From: an uncultured Clostridia bacterium
Lineage (GTDB): Bacteria; Bacillota; Clostridia; Christensenellales; UBA1242
Direction of reading: 5' to 3'
Assembly (NCBI GenBank): GCA_947628195.1
Contig: CANQZB010000053.1
Span: forward strand, 1-6,834
DNA: 6,834 bases
Positions 4,975 through 6,834 of this stretch are shown in pieces. The first letter of the stretch is position 1. The number at the start of each line of letters is the position of its first letter. Under the pieces are notes generated by a model. It worked only from the letters and a program-made list of their open reading frames with translations, had not been told where the DNA came from and did not search any database. The position numbers and the translations under genes were made by a program.

Positions 4975-4994
4975 TCTTTAAAGGAGAATTTAAA

Positions 4995-5615
4995 ATGAAA
5001 AAGACTTCATTAATAACAATTATAAGCACTTTTGTCATTGCTGTGGCACTTATTTCAACCTTGTGGTTAGACGACAGCATTGGCTCAAGAATTGTGAATG
5101 TCGTGACAGTAATCACCGCCATCATTGGTGCCATTGCCCTATTCATTCAATTCAAGAAAGACAAACAAATTAACACTGCATCTTTTTTGGTTGAATATAG
5201 CAAATCTTTTTATAACGATTATGATTTATTGGACATTTTTGCAGAATTGGACAAACATAATTCCGACCCAAGTTATAAATTTGATTTCAAAAAATTTCAA
5301 CCAAAAATTGTGGCATATTTGCAATGGGTTGAATCCCTTGCATCATTGGTCGAACAAAACACAATTGACCTTTACACAATTGACAACATAATGTCATATC
5401 GTTTCTTTTTGATTGTGAACAACAAACAAGTGCAAGACGGAGAACTAATTCCTAATGCCAAATTTTATAGAGGCACATATTATCTTTATGATAGATGGTT
5501 TAAATTTGAACAGAAACGGGGTTTGAACATTCCGCTTGCTTCTGATGGGTTGCATTTAACAAAAGGATATCAAGAAAACATAGTTCAAACAAAAAAGAAA
5601 ATTAATAAACAATAA
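4995..5615 (+). CDS. Unrecognised protein with two membrane segments and a cytoplasmic domain
   Basis: The start is secure: AAGGAG lies 8 nt before ATG 4995. The 206-residue product has two hydrophobic segments (about 5-25 and 33-53) joined by a short acidic loop (DDSIGSR), then FKKDKQ, which by the positive-inside rule puts the remainder (54-206) in the cytoplasm with a small external hairpin. The soluble part looks mainly helical, with aromatic-rich stretches (ASFLVEYSKSFYNDYDLL at 62-79, YRFFLIVNN at 135-143, YRGTYYLYDRWFKF at 158-171) and a basic tail. This layout resembles DUF4760-like two-TM proteins, but I cannot confirm that. No catalytic motif is apparent. It is a single-gene unit at the edge of a restriction/Fic region, so a membrane-linked defence or signalling role is conceivable but unproven. 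Confidence 0.8.
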   Translation: MKKTSLITIISTFVIAVALISTLWLDDSIGSRIVNVVTVITAIIGAIALFIQFKKDKQINTASFLVEYSKSFYNDYDLLDIFAELDKHNSDPSYKFDFKKFQPKIVAYLQWVESLASLVEQNTIDLYTIDNIMSYRFFLIVNNKQVQDGELIPNAKFYRGTYYLYDRWFKFEQKRGLNIPLASDGLHLTKGYQENIVQTKKKINKQ

Positions 5616-5724
5616 ACATTAAAATTGCTTTGATAAAATTTTAAAAATTTCGTGGTGTTGGTGTTGGAAATGTTAAAATCACAAAATAAAAAACGGAAAG
5701 AAGAAATAAATTAAAAGATAAAAT

Positions 5725-5764
5725 AATGAAAATATTAAAATAAAAAGCAATGAAAATATTAAAA
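5725..5764. repeat. Two direct copies of a 16-bp A-rich repeat
   Basis: AATGAAAATATTAAAA occurs at 5725-5740 and again at 5749-5764, a 24-bp period. It lies in a very A-rich, mostly purine plus-strand tract (about 5685-5810) between two convergent genes. No gene is supported in this gap. Confidence 0.6.
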
Positions 5765-5798
5765 GCGATAAAAAGAAAAATTATAAATAATCAAAATG

Positions 5799-5827
5799 AA
5801 AAAAAGAGAGAACAACTCTCTTTTTTG
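5799..5827. terminator. Bidirectional intrinsic terminator between convergent genes
   Basis: A perfect 11-bp stem AAAAAAGAGAG/CTCTCTTTTTT (5800-5810 and 5816-5826) with a 5-nt loop carries a T-tract on each strand. It lies 11 bp beyond the stop of the minus-strand DUF1015 gene and about 185 bp beyond the stop of the two-TM gene, so it serves the former closely and the latter at a distance. Confidence 0.8.
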
Positions 5828-5837
5828 TTTTAAATTG

Positions 5838-6834
5838 TTATTTAATTTTGCGGGCTTCAATGTAATATCGTTTTTCATTTGCCTCTCCCATTGAGAATGT
5901 TTTTCTTGGCAAAACGCCGTTTTTAATGATGTAATCAAACAAAGCACTCTTTTCCATTGCTTTAAGCACAATGCCAATTCCGCCTGTTTTTGCACAAAGT
6001 TGTTTTAAATCTTCTTCGCCGTGAATGTAGTCAATTTCTCCGCCATTTGCTTTTAAATATGCATCAATAAATTTTTGTGTTTTTGCAACTGCTTCAATTG
6101 AATTTTTTGGCAATTTAAGTTCAACAGTTTTGTTGCCAATGAACATTTTGCTTTTTACGCTGCCTTTAACTTGTTTTGTAAATTCTGCAACAAATTTGTC
6201 TGTGTCAACATTCTTAATTATTCGGTGGATTGGCTCAAACAAAATGCCCTCGTCATAAATGTTTGCAACTTCAACAAGTGCATATTGACTTAATGGATTT
6301 TTCTTGTTGTAGCAGGCTTTGGCGGTTGCAAGAGAGTGGTTGCCGTCCCCAACTGCAAACAACAATGGTTCGCCATATTTTTTGGTTGAATTGTCTAGCA
6401 ATTTTTGCAATGCTTTTTCCACTTTTTTTGCATCCTTAACGCCCCAACCGGTGATATGGCCGCCGTTCATGTTAAGGTCGGTGTCATACAACAATTCATT
6501 TTTATCTTTCAACAAAGGTTCAATAACAGTTTTGTCTGGGTCGTCAATCAAAAGCATAATGTGAGGCAATTCAAGTGGGCAATTCTCTCTAATTTTAACT
6601 CTTGGCGGAATGCGTTCAATAACCGTGCCTTCGGTTGCCCTGATAAGAGCTTTATCTTCTGGCTTAAAACTATATTGTGTTAGGTCAACAATCATTGTTA
6701 AGCCGTGCCTAACATTGCCAAGCGGAGTTTTGCGTTCTAGCAAAACAAGGCCGTTGTCAACCGTGCGGAAAATGTCCTTTTTCAAATAATCATTCATATT
6801 TTCAATGATTTTTTTAATGCGTTTTTCTGGCTCT
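5838..6834 (-). CDS. DUF1015 family protein, 5' end cut by right edge
   Basis: About 331 C-terminal residues of a DUF1015 protein are present. The frame is open through the right edge: before the internal Met at 6797 it reads EPEKRIKKIIEN, so that Met is not the start and roughly 80-90 N-terminal residues are missing from a usual length of about 400-420. Family marks are LIRATEGTVIERIPPR (51-66 from that Met), LELPHIMLLIDDPDKTVIEPL (75-95), LLYDTDLNMNGGHITGW (102-118) and FAVGDGNHSLATAKA (147-161). The DGNH segment resembles the phosphate-handling motif of the ParB/sulfiredoxin-like fold, which includes some serine kinases, so a nucleotide-dependent role is plausible but unproven. The gene is richer in GC than its neighbours, with frequent GCC, GGC and ACC codons, and looks like resident core sequence. 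Confidence 0.9.
   Translation of the reverse strand, partial: EPEKRIKKIIENMNDYLKKDIFRTVDNGLVLLERKTPLGNVRHGLTMIVDLTQYSFKPEDKALIRATEGTVIERIPPRVKIRENCPLELPHIMLLIDDPDKTVIEPLLKDKNELLYDTDLNMNGGHITGWGVKDAKKVEKALQKLLDNSTKKYGEPLLFAVGDGNHSLATAKACYNKKNPLSQYALVEVANIYDEGILFEPIHRIIKNVDTDKFVAEFTKQVKGSVKSKMFIGNKTVELKLPKNSIEAVAKTQKFIDAYLKANGGEIDYIHGEEDLKQLCAKTGGIGIVLKAMEKSALFDYIIKNGVLPRKTFSMGEANEKRYYIEARKIK

Noticed and set aside
5750..5833. 27-codon plus-strand ORF starting in the second direct repeat
   Set aside because: It has no ribosome site, is low-complexity Lys-rich, and its end is formed by the terminator hairpin.
6795..6797. ATG at 6797 as the start of the DUF1015 gene
   Set aside because: The same frame stays open to the window edge and the upstream residues fit the family, so this Met is internal and the gene is truncated.

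Overview
The window is AT-rich DNA. All recognised genes use TAA stops and TGG for Trp, and the starts have good AGGAGG-type ribosome binding sites. Promoters are sigma70-like, several with a Bacillus-type extended -10 (TRTGnTATAAT). Together with the protein families, this suggests a low-GC Bacillota, probably a gut-type clostridial or related uncultured lineage. The lineage is inferred from style only; there is no rRNA or marker gene here.

The left two thirds (about 1-4100) is a minus-strand accessory or defence-type block. In transcription order it reads: a small MazG-like pyrophosphohydrolase (3776-4102); a short stretch that looks like a broken gene under a TTGACA-17-TATACT promoter carrying a GC-rich palindrome (3507-3757); an HTH-Fic protein with the full Fic motif and an N-terminal autoinhibitory motif (2594-3478); a half-size, single-TRD type I specificity subunit HsdS (1861-2433) with its own strong promoter; a small DUF2188 protein (1577-1810); and the N-terminal 487 residues of the type I restriction subunit HsdR (1-1463), which runs off the left edge. 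No hsdM is visible. It must lie beyond the left edge or elsewhere if the system is functional.

The most unusual structure is in the 113 bp between the DUF2188 gene and hsdR. It holds a near-consensus plus-strand promoter, about 65 transcribed bases with two hairpins, and an intrinsic terminator that works only on the plus strand. This is a predicted small RNA antisense to the hsdR leader. A 17-bp inverted repeat (one mismatch) flanks the DUF2188 gene, and one copy lies inside the predicted RNA.

The right third holds two plus-strand single-gene units, each with its own promoter: a NUDIX hydrolase with a divergent Nudix box (4310-4885), followed by a terminator, and an unrecognised protein with two membrane segments and a cytoplasmic domain (4995-5615). 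A bidirectional terminator (5799-5826) separates the latter from a convergent minus-strand DUF1015 gene (5838 to beyond 6834), which is cut by the right edge. The DUF1015 gene is visibly richer in GC than the restriction block and looks like resident chromosomal sequence next to acquired DNA.
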